A stretch of DNA of 45,418 nt from Akkermansia sp. (GCA_017415555.1 JAFQGF010000030.1:1-45418), one strand, 5' to 3'; positions 26,890 to 35,257 are shown, counted from the first letter of the stretch. The notes: generated by a model from the letters alone, not told the origin. A program made the numbers and translations.

Positions 26890-28515
26890 CTACTCGGCTT
26901 TGAATCCCGGGCGTGTGGTGACGTAGATGAAGATGATGCCGATGATGACGCTCAGACCGCCATACAACAGGAAGGTAGCGGTGGAGGCTGGGTCATCGAC
27001 AATACTGGTGAGGTAGATGACGAGGAAGTTGCCAAGCGTGCTGGTGAGGAACCAGAAGCTCGAGACGATGCTCTTGAGCTTGTCACCTGCGGCTGTGTAG
27101 GCATATTCGAGCCCGGTGGTGCTGACAAGTATCTCAGCAACGGTAATGACGAAGTAGGGGAGAATTTGCCAGAGGATGCTGAGCTGCTCGCCGGCATCGA
27201 GTCGGGATTGAAGCCAGGCAACGATGCCGTAGGCTCCGCCGGCAAGGACAATACCAATGCCCATTCGTTTGAGGGGCTGGCTCCACTTGCCAATGTAGGG
27301 GTAGACCAGCAGCGTGACGATGGGGACGAGTGTCATGACAAAAGCCGGGTTGATGCTCTGCATCTCTTCTGCCCCGAAGAAGAAACTGATGCCAAAAAGG
27401 CTGAAGGAGATTTCCTTCATGGTGCGCCCCTGAAGAATCCAGCTGGTGGATGTTTGGTCGAAAAGGCTCCAGAAGGGGATGATGAGGAGGAAGACCGTGA
27501 GCACGCGCAGCATGTTGCGCGCTTCTTTGCGCTGCTCGGCATCGTAAAGTTGCTCTGTGAGCTCACGCTTGTTGAAAATCATGCTGCCCACAGTGCCGAA
27601 GAAGTTCTGCATGCCAAAGACGGCGGCGGCCTTCAGGCCGGCCAGAACGAGGGCTGCTATGTAGAGAAGCAGGGCAATCAGTCCGCAGAAATTCGCAACA
27701 GTGTCACCTGTTCCGCTCAGCAGGGCCAGTTGCGTGGCACCGCTTTTTGTCCAGCTTGCCAGCCCGATAACAAGAGGGGCAACTACGATGAAAGCGGCTA
27801 TCCGGATGGCTGTTGTGGTGGCTCGGCTGATGGCGGCACCACCATAGCGGGCGCAGGCAGCGGGGGCTCCGCGGAATATGCGGCACAGCAGAGCCGGCAG
27901 AAACTCCGGCTGGGCAGGGGCCTTGTGCAGGTACTGTTTGCGGCCACACCAGAACACGAAGGTTGCCAGTGCCATGAAGATGCCGGGAATGGCAAAGGCC
28001 CAGCTGTAGCCCCAGTTCTTATGCACCCAGGGAATGACTAGGAAGGAGAAGAATGAGCCGAAGTTGATAGACCAGTAGAAGGCGGCATAGACTCGGGTCA
28101 TCGTCTTGCTGTCGAAGCCGCCAACCTGGTCGCCCACGAAGGCTGAGACGCATGGCTTGATGCCGCCGGCACCCAGCGCGATGATGAACAGGCCGGTCAT
28201 CAGTATCATGCGCTTTACCTCAATGCTTTCCGTCAAATCTGCCGTGGCAAGTACACCGTGCCCCAGGCAGTAGAAGAGAGATACATACAGGATGGTGCGG
28301 TAGCGCCCCAGAAAGCGGTCTGCCACCCACGCCCCCAGCAGAGGCAATATATAGATGAGAGCATTGAAGAGGTGTGCCACTTCCATGGCAGCGCTCTCGC
28401 TCATGGCAAGAGCGTTTACCATGTAGAGCACGAGTATGCTCTTCATGCCATAGAAGCTGAAACGCTCGCACGCCTCGTTGCCAACAATATATTTTGTCTG
28501 TGGGGGGAATGCCAT
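26890..28515 (-). CDS. POT/PTR-family peptide:proton symporter
   Basis: A 541-residue major-facilitator protein with about 12-14 membrane helices. The POT signature is at the N-terminus (GNEACERFSFYGMKSILVLY, related to the E-x-x-E-R-F-x-Y-Y-G motif), and the second family motif is GAGGIKPCVSAFVGDQ (about residues 118-133). POT proteins import di- and tripeptides with protons, which suits a mucosal, protein-degrading lifestyle. It begins 12 bp after the stop of the PpiD-like gene, so the two are probably one operon. The C-terminal half contains a charged central loop (NKRELTEQLYDAEQRKEARN). Length is normal for bacterial DtpT-type members, slightly on the long side. Confidence 0.9.
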   Translation of the reverse strand: MAFPPQTKYIVGNEACERFSFYGMKSILVLYMVNALAMSESAAMEVAHLFNALIYILPLLGAWVADRFLGRYRTILYVSLFYCLGHGVLATADLTESIEVKRMILMTGLFIIALGAGGIKPCVSAFVGDQVGGFDSKTMTRVYAAFYWSINFGSFFSFLVIPWVHKNWGYSWAFAIPGIFMALATFVFWCGRKQYLHKAPAQPEFLPALLCRIFRGAPAACARYGGAAISRATTTAIRIAAFIVVAPLVIGLASWTKSGATQLALLSGTGDTVANFCGLIALLLYIAALVLAGLKAAAVFGMQNFFGTVGSMIFNKRELTEQLYDAEQRKEARNMLRVLTVFLLIIPFWSLFDQTSTSWILQGRTMKEISFSLFGISFFFGAEEMQSINPAFVMTLVPIVTLLVYPYIGKWSQPLKRMGIGIVLAGGAYGIVAWLQSRLDAGEQLSILWQILPYFVITVAEILVSTTGLEYAYTAAGDKLKSIVSSFWFLTSTLGNFLVIYLTSIVDDPASTATFLLYGGLSVIIGIIFIYVTTRPGFKAE

Positions 28516-28527
28516 GTATTCTGTTGT

Positions 28528-30291
28528 TTACTTGCTGCCGTAGAGCTTCACTTGCTCGGAGAGCAGTACATTATAGCGAATGCGGGCGCTGTTCATCCAG
28601 TCGTAGATGAGCATGTTGGAGAGCTTTGCATTGCTCATGGGGAGGCGGTACATCATTTTGCTCATGGTGTACTGGGTATCCTGAGGCACGGTGCGCTCTG
28701 TGATAACACTGATGCGGGCACCTGCCGGAGTGATGGCCAGCGGGCAAAGCTTACCGGTGCCGGTGGTCAGTAAATCCTGGACGCTGATGCCTTCCGGCAG
28801 ATTGGCGTTGATGCCGAGTTCGCAGGGACCGAAATCACCCACGTCTGCCCCCGCTGCGGTGGCTTTGGCAAACAGGCTCTCTGTGTTCTCTCCGGCAGCG
28901 GCTGCATCACTCATTTCCTTGTAGAGCTTCTCTGCTGCCAGGGCAAGTGCGTTGTCGGCGCGCTCTGTCTTCATGTCGGCCAGAGCCTTGTCCTTAGCCT
29001 GCTCGTAGGGAAGGGTGGTGGGCGTCTCGATGGCTTCCACTTTGATGAGCACAAGCTTGTTGTCGCGGTTCAGGAAGAAGCCACGCATCTGCTGGATAGC
29101 CTGCTGATTGGCCAGCTTGTTGTCCTGGCAAGCCTGCTCGTAGGCCGCCACAGTGGGTGCGGAGTCCACCTCGTTGAAGGCGATGGTGGCAAGTGTGGTG
29201 TTTTGTCCTTTGTAGTCTACCTCGGCAAGCAGCTCTGCAGGAGGGGCGGCCTCTGTGCACAGGGGGAGGGTGATGTGTGTGCTGCCATCTGCCAGCTTGT
29301 AGCTGAACTCTGCATTCTCAGGGTTGTTGGCAGCATTCTCCAGAATGGTGTCAATGCCGGATCCATTGGCCATGGAAAGATCCTGCATGATAACATCTGC
29401 CGTGTTCATCATGGCATCGACCGTGACATCCTTGCCGGGGGTGAGGGTGTAAATCGAAACAATACGGCGCTGCTCGCTCTTGTAGTTCTGCTGGCGGGTT
29501 TCCCACCAGGCTTTCAGTTCTTCCTCGGTAGGCTCTGCGGGGGCGCTTACTTTATCTGCTGCAAGCCAGGCGGTCTTGCCCTTAATGCTCTGGTTGCCGG
29601 CATCGATGATGTCACTCTCCACCTTGCTGTTATGAGTCACGCCGTTGGTGACCATGGCGCCAATGCTTTCCCATATGATGAGGTCGGAAATGACGCTGCG
29701 GAAAGCCTGCTCGGCGGGGTTGTTTGCCACACCATCGTAGTAGCCGGTGAGGTTCTGGTAAAGTTTGGTATCGAAGCTGCCGTCTGCATTGGTGAAGGCG
29801 GGCAGGCTCTTAATGTAGTTGTCAACCTGTTCTTTGGAGGGAACGATGCCAAGTGTTTTGGCCTCTTCGTGCAGAATGGCGCGGTTGATGGCAATGTTGT
29901 CTTCCGTTTCGGCACAGGGACCAAAGCACCAGGCCTGCAACACATACTGCAGGCGTGCCTGGGAGGATTCTATCTCCGGGTGCTGCTGTACCCAGGCACT
30001 CAATGCGGCTTCCTCGTCGGCGCTCAGTTCTTCATCGCCGTTGGCATCAAAGCGGTTACGGAGCTTGGTGTGAGTGGAGGAGTAGATGTTCTGGATGACG
30101 TTGGACCCGTTTTCGCCCAGATGATAGGCTTCGGGGTGCTGGTAGTTAGTGCCGTTTACCTGGATGTAGAAATCGCGGGAGAATGCACTGCCTTGTCCGC
30201 TGTAATCCATCATGATAAGACCGGCGCCGATAGCGACAATCACGATGAGAACCAGCAGTGAGTTTTTGCGGATGAATTCGAGGAAGGTCAT
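28528..30291 (-). CDS. Membrane-anchored PpiD/SurA-like periplasmic chaperone with EF-hand loop
   Basis: 587 residues. One N-terminal membrane helix (SLLVLIVIVAIGAGLIMM, residues 11-28) anchors a large periplasmic part. Residues 110-270 resemble a SurA N-terminal chaperone domain (HEEAKTLGIVPSKEQVDNYI, then AFRSVISDLIIWESI). Residues 300-560 fit the second half of PpiD-type proteins, but no convincing parvulin catalytic motif is visible, so isomerase activity is doubtful. Residues 82-93 (DANGDEELSADE) match a canonical EF-hand loop with Asp/Asn/Asp/Glu and a final Glu, which is unusual for this family. Start ATG 30291 is chosen because upstream in-frame ATG 30339 lies in the -10 box. Likely co-transcribed with the peptide transporter. 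Confidence 0.75.
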   Translation of the reverse strand: MTFLEFIRKNSLLVLIVIVAIGAGLIMMDYSGQGSAFSRDFYIQVNGTNYQHPEAYHLGENGSNVIQNIYSSTHTKLRNRFDANGDEELSADEEAALSAWVQQHPEIESSQARLQYVLQAWCFGPCAETEDNIAINRAILHEEAKTLGIVPSKEQVDNYIKSLPAFTNADGSFDTKLYQNLTGYYDGVANNPAEQAFRSVISDLIIWESIGAMVTNGVTHNSKVESDIIDAGNQSIKGKTAWLAADKVSAPAEPTEEELKAWWETRQQNYKSEQRRIVSIYTLTPGKDVTVDAMMNTADVIMQDLSMANGSGIDTILENAANNPENAEFSYKLADGSTHITLPLCTEAAPPAELLAEVDYKGQNTTLATIAFNEVDSAPTVAAYEQACQDNKLANQQAIQQMRGFFLNRDNKLVLIKVEAIETPTTLPYEQAKDKALADMKTERADNALALAAEKLYKEMSDAAAAGENTESLFAKATAAGADVGDFGPCELGINANLPEGISVQDLLTTGTGKLCPLAITPAGARISVITERTVPQDTQYTMSKMMYRLPMSNAKLSNMLIYDWMNSARIRYNVLLSEQVKLYGSK

Positions 30292-30317
30292 GGCCTGATG
30301 TTGTTGTGTTCTCCGCA

Positions 30318-30366
30318 CATGCGCGCGGAATTGGCGCATTCTACCGCATGCGCGCGCGAGAGGCAA
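30318..30366 (-). promoter_or_regulatory. Promoter region of the PpiD-like gene with a repeated GC box
   Basis: TAGAAT on the minus strand (30343-30338), with TTGCCT 15 bp or CCTTGC 17 bp upstream, gives a leader of about 40 nt. The 10-mer CATGCGCGCG occurs twice, at 30318-30327 and 30347-30356, flanking the -10 box 29 bp apart; this could be a pair of regulator sites. Confidence 0.4.
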
Positions 30367-30401
30367 GGATTATTCGTGTCTTATGTGCTGTTTCTGCATA
30401 T

Positions 30402-30439
30402 AAAATCCGGCAGCAGGGGGTATCCTGCTGCCGGATTTT
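30402..30439. terminator. Terminator of the DAHP synthase gene
   Basis: A perfect 16-bp stem (30402-30417 with 30424-30439) closing on GGGTAT, with AAAA/TTTT ends. It starts 23 bp past the DAHP synthase stop on the minus strand. Confidence 0.88.
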
Positions 30440-30461
30440 GAGAGGAATCCTTACCGCACTT

Positions 30462-31526
30462 TTATCTGGAGGCGCGGCGGGCTCGAACGCCGGCTGCAAG
30501 GGTATCCAGTATTTCGAGTGTACCCTCCCAGTCGACGCAGGCATCGGTGATGCTCACTCCGTATTGCAGCGGGGTTTTTCCGTCGCATTTCTGATTGCCG
30601 CTGCAGATGTTGCTTTCAATCATCACGGCTCCAATGTGGTCATCTCCGGCGGCCAGCTGGGCGGCCACGGATTTGGCCACGGTGTGTTGCTGTGTCCAGT
30701 CCTTGCGGCTGTTGCCGTGGGAGCAGTCTATCATGATGCGGTTGGAAATGCCGGCCTTCTGCTGAATCGCCCAGGCTGCGGCCACGTCTTCGGCAGAGTA
30801 GTTGGGTCCATCCGTCGAGCCTCGCAGAATAATGTGGCAGCTGTCGTTGCCACTGGTGGAGACGATGGCGCTTACTCCCTGCTTAGTTACGGAAAGGAAG
30901 CAGTGCGGGTGCGCGGAGGAGACGATGCCATCCACCGCAATCTGCACGCAGCCCGTGGTGCCGTTCTTGAAGCCTATGGGCATCGAGAGGCCGCTGGCCA
31001 GTTCGCGGTGCACCTGGCTTTCCGTGGTGCGGGCACCGATGGCACCCCAGGCGATGAGGTCGCTTATGTACTGTGGTGTAATGACATCCAGAAACTCAGT
31101 GGCTGCGGGAACTCCCATTTCTGCCAGACGCAGCAGCAAGCCACGGGACATACGCAATCCGCTGTTGATGTTGTAGCTTTCATCCATGAACGGGTCGTTG
31201 ATAAGACCCTTCCAGCCCACTGTGGTGCGAGGTTTCTCAAAGTAGACACGCATGATGAGCAGCAGCTCATCGCTGTACTTCTTGCGGGCCTCGGCCAGGC
31301 GAGCAGCGTAGTCGATTGCCGCCACTGTGTCGTGTATAGAGCAGGGCCCTACCATCACAGCCAGGCGGTCATCTTCTTTTTTCAGGATGCGGCGGAATTC
31401 CTCGCGGGTGTCATACACCACTTTGCTCACTTCGTGGCTGGCGGGGAAATCCTCCATCAGAATAGCGGGGGATATCAACGGACGTATGTCCGTTACGCGT
31501 ACGTCGTCTGTTATAAATGAATTCAT
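30462..31526 (-). CDS. DAHP synthase, class I (AroF/AroG/AroH type)
   Basis: A 354-residue enzyme that condenses phosphoenolpyruvate and erythrose 4-phosphate, the first step of the shikimate pathway. Class I motifs: VMVGPCSIHD (about residues 57-66), the PEP-binding MRVYFEKPRTTVGWKGLINDP (about 92-112), GARTTESQVHRELASGLS (about 165-182) and the metal-binding DCSHGNSRKD (about 270-279). Length equals the E. coli isoenzymes. The N-terminal extension usually carries feedback inhibition by an aromatic amino acid; which one cannot be read. It starts 2 bp after the pseudopilin stop, so it is read from the pseudopilin promoter, an odd pairing. Confidence 0.93.
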   Translation of the reverse strand: MNSFITDDVRVTDIRPLISPAILMEDFPASHEVSKVVYDTREEFRRILKKEDDRLAVMVGPCSIHDTVAAIDYAARLAEARKKYSDELLLIMRVYFEKPRTTVGWKGLINDPFMDESYNINSGLRMSRGLLLRLAEMGVPAATEFLDVITPQYISDLIAWGAIGARTTESQVHRELASGLSMPIGFKNGTTGCVQIAVDGIVSSAHPHCFLSVTKQGVSAIVSTSGNDSCHIILRGSTDGPNYSAEDVAAAWAIQQKAGISNRIMIDCSHGNSRKDWTQQHTVAKSVAAQLAAGDDHIGAVMIESNICSGNQKCDGKTPLQYGVSITDACVDWEGTLEILDTLAAGVRARRASR

Positions 31527-31528
31527 TG

Positions 31529-32233
31529 TCAGTGGCTTACTTTCTTCCAGGAGTAGATATTGTCGGCTATGGCCTCCTCGTACTCCTCCTCTTCAGCAGT
31601 CATTTCTGCTGCTTTCTTGTTCTTGGGTTTCTTGCCACCCTTTCTGGAGGGGGTGGTCTGGGGGGCTACACCGAGCTGGTTGATACCCAGGGAATATACG
31701 ATGCAGTTCTTGCCGCGCAGCTGCTTGCCGGTGAAGGGGTCGGTGCACCCTTCGTTTTCCTCGCACATCAGCACATAGTAGGGCTTGCCCCAGGGGTCGT
31801 AGAGTCCGAGTGTGCCGCTGTTGGGGTCCACATAGAGGCCGTCCATCTTCTTCTCCTGCTCATCGGACTTGAGGTAGTAGTCCTTGTTGATGTTCATGCG
31901 GTTATCCTCATCTTCCTCGCGGTTGGTCAGGATGGCCAGCATGCCGGCATCTTTGTCATCTGCGGTTGTCAGAGAAACCTGATAGTTGTTTTCCTCGGTG
32001 GCTTCGGCCATGTCTGCGCGGTAGGGCAGCATGCCGTAGTCGGTGCGGAAACGCGTGGCACCTTCAACGATGTCCATGCAGGTCTTTCGGGCTGCCGCCT
32101 CCTTGGAACGCTCCATCTGCCCCATGATAACGGGGGTGGAGATGCCGGCAAGTGTTGCCAGAATGGCTATGACGACGAGAAGCTCAATGAGAGTGAAGCC
32201 CTTTTTGAATTGATTGGTAAAAGTTGTTTTCAT
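31529..32233 (-). CDS. Type II secretion-like pseudopilin
   Basis: A 234-residue protein with a class III signal. A short basic leader (MKTTFTNQFKKG) precedes FTLIELLVVIAILATLAG, in which prepilin peptidase cuts after Gly12 and methylates the Phe. The hydrophobic helix is followed by a soluble domain with several acidic patches. A GlyTyr/Asp-rich stretch (DPNSGTLGLYDPWGKPYYV) is typical of GspG-like proteins. The Lys-rich C-terminus (SRKGGKKPKNKKAAEM) is unusual. Start ATG 32233 is preferred to GTG 32239 because TAGAAT lies 8 bases before it. It is a lone pilin gene here, co-transcribed with DAHP synthase; Verrucomicrobiota encode many such orphan pseudopilins of uncertain function. Confidence 0.82.
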   Translation of the reverse strand: MKTTFTNQFKKGFTLIELLVVIAILATLAGISTPVIMGQMERSKEAAARKTCMDIVEGATRFRTDYGMLPYRADMAEATEENNYQVSLTTADDKDAGMLAILTNREEDEDNRMNINKDYYLKSDEQEKKMDGLYVDPNSGTLGLYDPWGKPYYVLMCEENEGCTDPFTGKQLRGKNCIVYSLGINQLGVAPQTTPSRKGGKKPKNKKAAEMTAEEEEYEEAIADNIYSWKKVSH

Positions 32234-32241
32234 ACGCACTT

Positions 32242-32271
32242 ATTCTAGCATATCGGGGTATGGGTGGGCAA
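32242..32271 (-). promoter_or_regulatory. Leaderless-type promoter of the pseudopilin-DAHP synthase operon
   Basis: On the minus strand, TTGCCC (32271-32266), an 18-bp spacer and TAGAAT (32247-32242), 8 bases before ATG 32233. The -35 is part of TTGCTTGC, a sequence also found at the -35 of the epimerase and U32 genes. Confidence 0.5.
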
Positions 32272-32361
32272 GCAAAATCAGTGACAGAACAAACGCATTT
32301 GCCAAAAGTGCTGCATAATTTGAAACAGGGCGTGTCATCATTCAAATGCCTTTGCTCTGAA

Positions 32362-33201
32362 TTAGCGTTTGCGGCATAATATTCCATATTTGGGTGAGAA
32401 AATCCACGCCAGTATAAACAGGCTTCCCAGAACGACGATAATGGTGGCTCCCAGATGCCAGCCCAGGGGATAGGAAAGGAAGAAGGCCAGCACCGAGCCT
32501 GCGGCACCGATAATGCCGCCACCCCAGAACATGTGTGTTGCCCGGTCTGTCAGCAGGTACATGGTGGCACCGGGAGCCACCATGAGTCCGAGTGTGAGGA
32601 AGGCACCCACAGCCTGTAGGGAGGAAACAAGAACGAGAATGATGAGGGCGAAGATGCCGTAACTAAGTGCTCGTGTGGGTATGCCCATAGCAGCAGCGGC
32701 CCGGGCATCGAAGAGGTAGATGAGCAGCGGCCGCATCAGGATGGTGATGCTCAGGACGGCTGCGCTGCCGATACTCCAGGCAATCCAGAGGTCGGTGTTA
32801 CCCATGCTCATGATGTTGCCGAAAAGCCAGTCATCCACTTTCTGCTGTAGGCCAAGGCGTATGAGTATGATATAGCCCAGAGCGAAGGCCGTGGTGTGCA
32901 GAATGGAGAGGGCTGTGTCGTGGTCTGCTTTGCCGGTGCGCGAGATGAAAAGGGAGCCCAGCCCCACTACCAGTCCGGCGATGACCGCACCTATAAGGAT
33001 GCTCAGCTGCATGAGCCCGAAGAGAAGGATGGCCAGCGCAATACCGGGCAGCAGGGCGCAGGAAATTGTACCTATCTGCAGGGAGGAGCGGCGTAGTACG
33101 ACAAGGGCACTCACAAAGCCGTTGGCAAAGCCAATGACGGCACAGGCCCACAGGCTGCGCTGTGCAATGGGTTCTCCCAGGAATTGCAGAAATTCATTCA
33201 T
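32362..33201 (-). CDS. znuB: Zinc/manganese ABC importer, permease
   Basis: A 279-residue inner-membrane permease of the ABC-3 family with about eight to nine helices. Typical segments include the N-terminal GFANGFVSALVVLRRSSLQIG and the late LVSSLQAVGAFLTLGLMVAPGATMYLL, where the family VGxxL...PxAxA-like pattern sits. It forms the channel for Zn2+ or Mn2+. The start overlaps the ATPase stop by ATGA. It is the last gene of the operon; a 128-bp spacer without a clear terminator separates it from the pseudopilin promoter region. The metal cannot be told from the permease alone; zinc is favoured by the histidine-rich partners. Confidence 0.88.
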   Translation of the reverse strand: MNEFLQFLGEPIAQRSLWACAVIGFANGFVSALVVLRRSSLQIGTISCALLPGIALAILLFGLMQLSILIGAVIAGLVVGLGSLFISRTGKADHDTALSILHTTAFALGYIILIRLGLQQKVDDWLFGNIMSMGNTDLWIAWSIGSAAVLSITILMRPLLIYLFDARAAAAMGIPTRALSYGIFALIILVLVSSLQAVGAFLTLGLMVAPGATMYLLTDRATHMFWGGGIIGAAGSVLAFFLSYPLGWHLGATIIVVLGSLFILAWIFSPKYGILCRKR

Positions 33202-33977
33202 GGTAAAGCGGTAATGTTGCGTTTGCCGAATGCTGTGTACAGGTGCTCAGGGCTGAGTACTTCTGCCGTGACTCCATAAGCAATGGTGCGACGGTTCAGC
33301 AGCAGGCTGTGGTCGAAAATACGGGGGGCTGTGCCCAGATCGTGGTGGGAGGCGATAACGAGCCGACCTTCCGCAGACAAACTGCGCAACAGCTCCGCCA
33401 GAGATTCCGTGCCCGGTACGTCCAGCCCTGTAAAGGGCTCGTCCAGCAGTAGTATATGTGCCTCCTGTGCCAGTGCCCGGGCCAGGAAGGCTCGTTGCTG
33501 CTGCCCACCGGAGAGGGCGCCTATCTGTCTGTGTTGCAAATCTTTCAGGTCCAGCGTGACGAGTGCTTTGTCCACTATGTCCCGGTCGTGGTGGCTGACG
33601 TTTTTCCACAGGCCGGTGTTGGGGTATCGGCCCATTTCCACCAGTTCCCGTACGGTAATGGGGAAACACCAGTCCACTTCGGTTCTCTGGGGCATGTACG
33701 CAATCTCCCGCCGTGTGTTGTGCAGGGGAGAACCATTCCAGAGTATATCGCCATGGCTCGGGGGTATCAGGCCGGCCAGTGCGTTGAGCAAGGTGGATTT
33801 TCCGGCTCCGTTCGGACCGATGAGTGCCAGAGTGTGGCCGCAGGCAGCCGAGAAGGAGATGTCGCTCAGGGCTTCCACGTCCCCGTAACGGGCGCAAAGA
33901 TGCTGCACGGCCAGCATGTGACCGCCGTGGTGGTGATGGCCTCCGCCCCAGCAAATGTGGTCATGTCCTGTTACCAT
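33198..33977 (-). CDS. znuC: Zinc/manganese ABC importer ATPase with histidine-rich N-terminus
   Basis: A 259-residue ATP-binding subunit. Walker A GPNGAGKSTLLNAL, Q-loop YMPQRTEVDW, signature LSGGQQQRAFLARAL and Walker B ILLLDEPFTGLD are intact. Before the usual start of such ATPases (MLAVQHLCARYG, ATG 33917) lie 20 extra in-frame residues holding 7 His plus Asp and Cys. The ATG at 33977 overlaps the stop of the upstream gene by 7 bp, as expected for coupled translation, and I choose it. If translated, the tail is a cytoplasmic metal-binding segment that could sense or receive the imported ion (inference). Ends overlap with znuB by ATGA. Confidence 0.88.
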   Translation of the reverse strand: MVTGHDHICWGGGHHHHGGHMLAVQHLCARYGDVEALSDISFSAACGHTLALIGPNGAGKSTLLNALAGLIPPSHGDILWNGSPLHNTRREIAYMPQRTEVDWCFPITVRELVEMGRYPNTGLWKNVSHHDRDIVDKALVTLDLKDLQHRQIGALSGGQQQRAFLARALAQEAHILLLDEPFTGLDVPGTESLAELLRSLSAEGRLVIASHHDLGTAPRIFDHSLLLNRRTIAYGVTAEVLSPEHLYTAFGKRNITALP

Positions 33978-34396
33978 CTGAAATAAAAGATATCGTTCAG
34001 TTGTGTTTCTTCCGGCATGGTCCACATGGTTTCGGTTCGGGTTTCCTGTCCTTCCGGTTCGAGATGGAGAGTGAAACCTTTCATGCCGGGGGTATTCTCG
34101 GGCCACTGCACTTCGTATTCTATCTCGATGGTGTCGCCGACGGGGAGCTTCAGCATAAAGTGTTGCTGCGAAACGGGCTTCGTGAAGGTAGCTATCTCCT
34201 GCGCCTCATGGTACAGCGTGATTTTGTCCGGCTCCCCACTGAAATATATACTGGCATGTACCTGCCTCTGATGGGGGGCATCGGTCGGGAGCGTCTCCTG
34301 CGGCTGTGCCGGGGGCGGGGCTGTGAGCCACAGCAAGGGCAGGCCGGCAGCAATGGCTCCGACAAGGGTAAAAGAGGTGGTCAGGGTAGGGCTCAT
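33971..34396 (-). CDS. Unrecognised membrane-anchored protein inside the metal importer operon
   Basis: A 141-residue protein that I do not recognise. An N-terminal hydrophobic helix (FTLVGAIAAGLPLLWLTA, about residues 9-26) and a Pro-rich linker (APPPAQPQETLPTDAP) precede a beta-rich domain of about 95 residues. That domain has one HQRQVHAS pair, scattered acidic residues and a C-terminal YFRW. It has no cysteine-based motif. It overlaps znuA by ATGA and znuC by 7 bp, so it is made in fixed proportion to the importer. Its topology puts the domain in the periplasm. A role in handing metal to, or stabilising, the importer is inferred only from the operon. Confidence 0.72.
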   Translation of the reverse strand: MSPTLTTSFTLVGAIAAGLPLLWLTAPPPAQPQETLPTDAPHQRQVHASIYFSGEPDKITLYHEAQEIATFTKPVSQQHFMLKLPVGDTIEIEYEVQWPENTPGMKGFTLHLEPEGQETRTETMWTMPEETQLNDIFYFRW

Positions 34397-35250
34397 TTAG
34401 CCAGATGTTTGCAGATGGTGTCGATATTGTGCAGAAACATGCTCTCATAGCCCTGCGCTTTCGGGTAGATGCCATCCATCACCAGTGGGGCTGTGGGAAT
34501 GCCCAGTTGGTCTGCTATGACCTGCAACATGCGTGGGCTGGCATTCACTTCCGTAAAGATGCAGCGAGTATTTTTGTAACGCAAATCCGCCAGCAGGGCG
34601 GCAAGGGTGGCGGTGTCCCCCTCACTTTCCTTTGCAATACCTTGTATGGCAACGGGCTTCATGTTGTAGGCTTTGCAGAAGTGGCACATGGCGGCATGGC
34701 CGGTTACCAGATAGCGGGCATCCCGGGGAATGCGGCTCAGGCGCTGGCGAGCTGTGCGGCTCAGGCGGTCCATATTGGCTGCATAGGTCTGCTGGCCTGC
34801 TGTAAATTCTGCTTCGTATTGGGGAGCAGCCTGTACCATGGCTGCCAGGAGTGTGCGGGAGGCTCGCTTCATGTTCTCCGGTGTGTTCCACCAGTGCGGG
34901 TCGAAGAAATATGTTCCGGGTACACGCACGTCCGGTACGTCTTTGCCCACCTCCACAACGCCGGTTGTGGCGGGCAGCGAGTCGCGCAGGTCAGCAAGGT
35001 AGGGCTCCACGCCTTTACCGCAAGCCAGCAGCAGGCGAGCACCCGCTGCGGCGGCCAGATCCCGTCCCGTCGGGTTAAAGCCGTGCAGTTCCCCATTGGC
35101 CGGGAATAAATCCACCACCTCCACCCTGGCTCCGCCTGTGGCGCGGGCCATTTCGCTGAGCAGCGGGTGCAGGCTGGCTATGCGAAGTGTTCCTGTATCG
35201 GCTGCAGCTATGCCCAGCATCATCAACAACAGGCAGATTATCTTTCTCAT
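34393..35250 (-). CDS. znuA: Zinc/manganese ABC importer, periplasmic binding protein
   Basis: A 285-residue cluster A-I solute-binding protein with a signal peptide (MRKIICLLLMMLGIAAA). Metal-ligand regions are recognisable: ELHGFNPTGRD (His, about residue 58), FFDPHWWNTPENM (His, about 123), VTGHAAMCHFCKAYNM (His, about 189) and a late Glu/Asp in FTEVNASPRML and MDGIYPK. The His-rich loop common in zinc-specific ZnuA is absent, so zinc versus manganese is open. Start ATG 35250 is fixed by a near-consensus promoter 7 bases upstream; the longer frame from 35286 would begin inside the -35 box. First gene of a four-gene operon with overlapping frames. Confidence 0.9.
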   Translation of the reverse strand: MRKIICLLLMMLGIAAADTGTLRIASLHPLLSEMARATGGARVEVVDLFPANGELHGFNPTGRDLAAAAGARLLLACGKGVEPYLADLRDSLPATTGVVEVGKDVPDVRVPGTYFFDPHWWNTPENMKRASRTLLAAMVQAAPQYEAEFTAGQQTYAANMDRLSRTARQRLSRIPRDARYLVTGHAAMCHFCKAYNMKPVAIQGIAKESEGDTATLAALLADLRYKNTRCIFTEVNASPRMLQVIADQLGIPTAPLVMDGIYPKAQGYESMFLHNIDTICKHLAK

Positions 35251-35257
35251 GCCCGGC

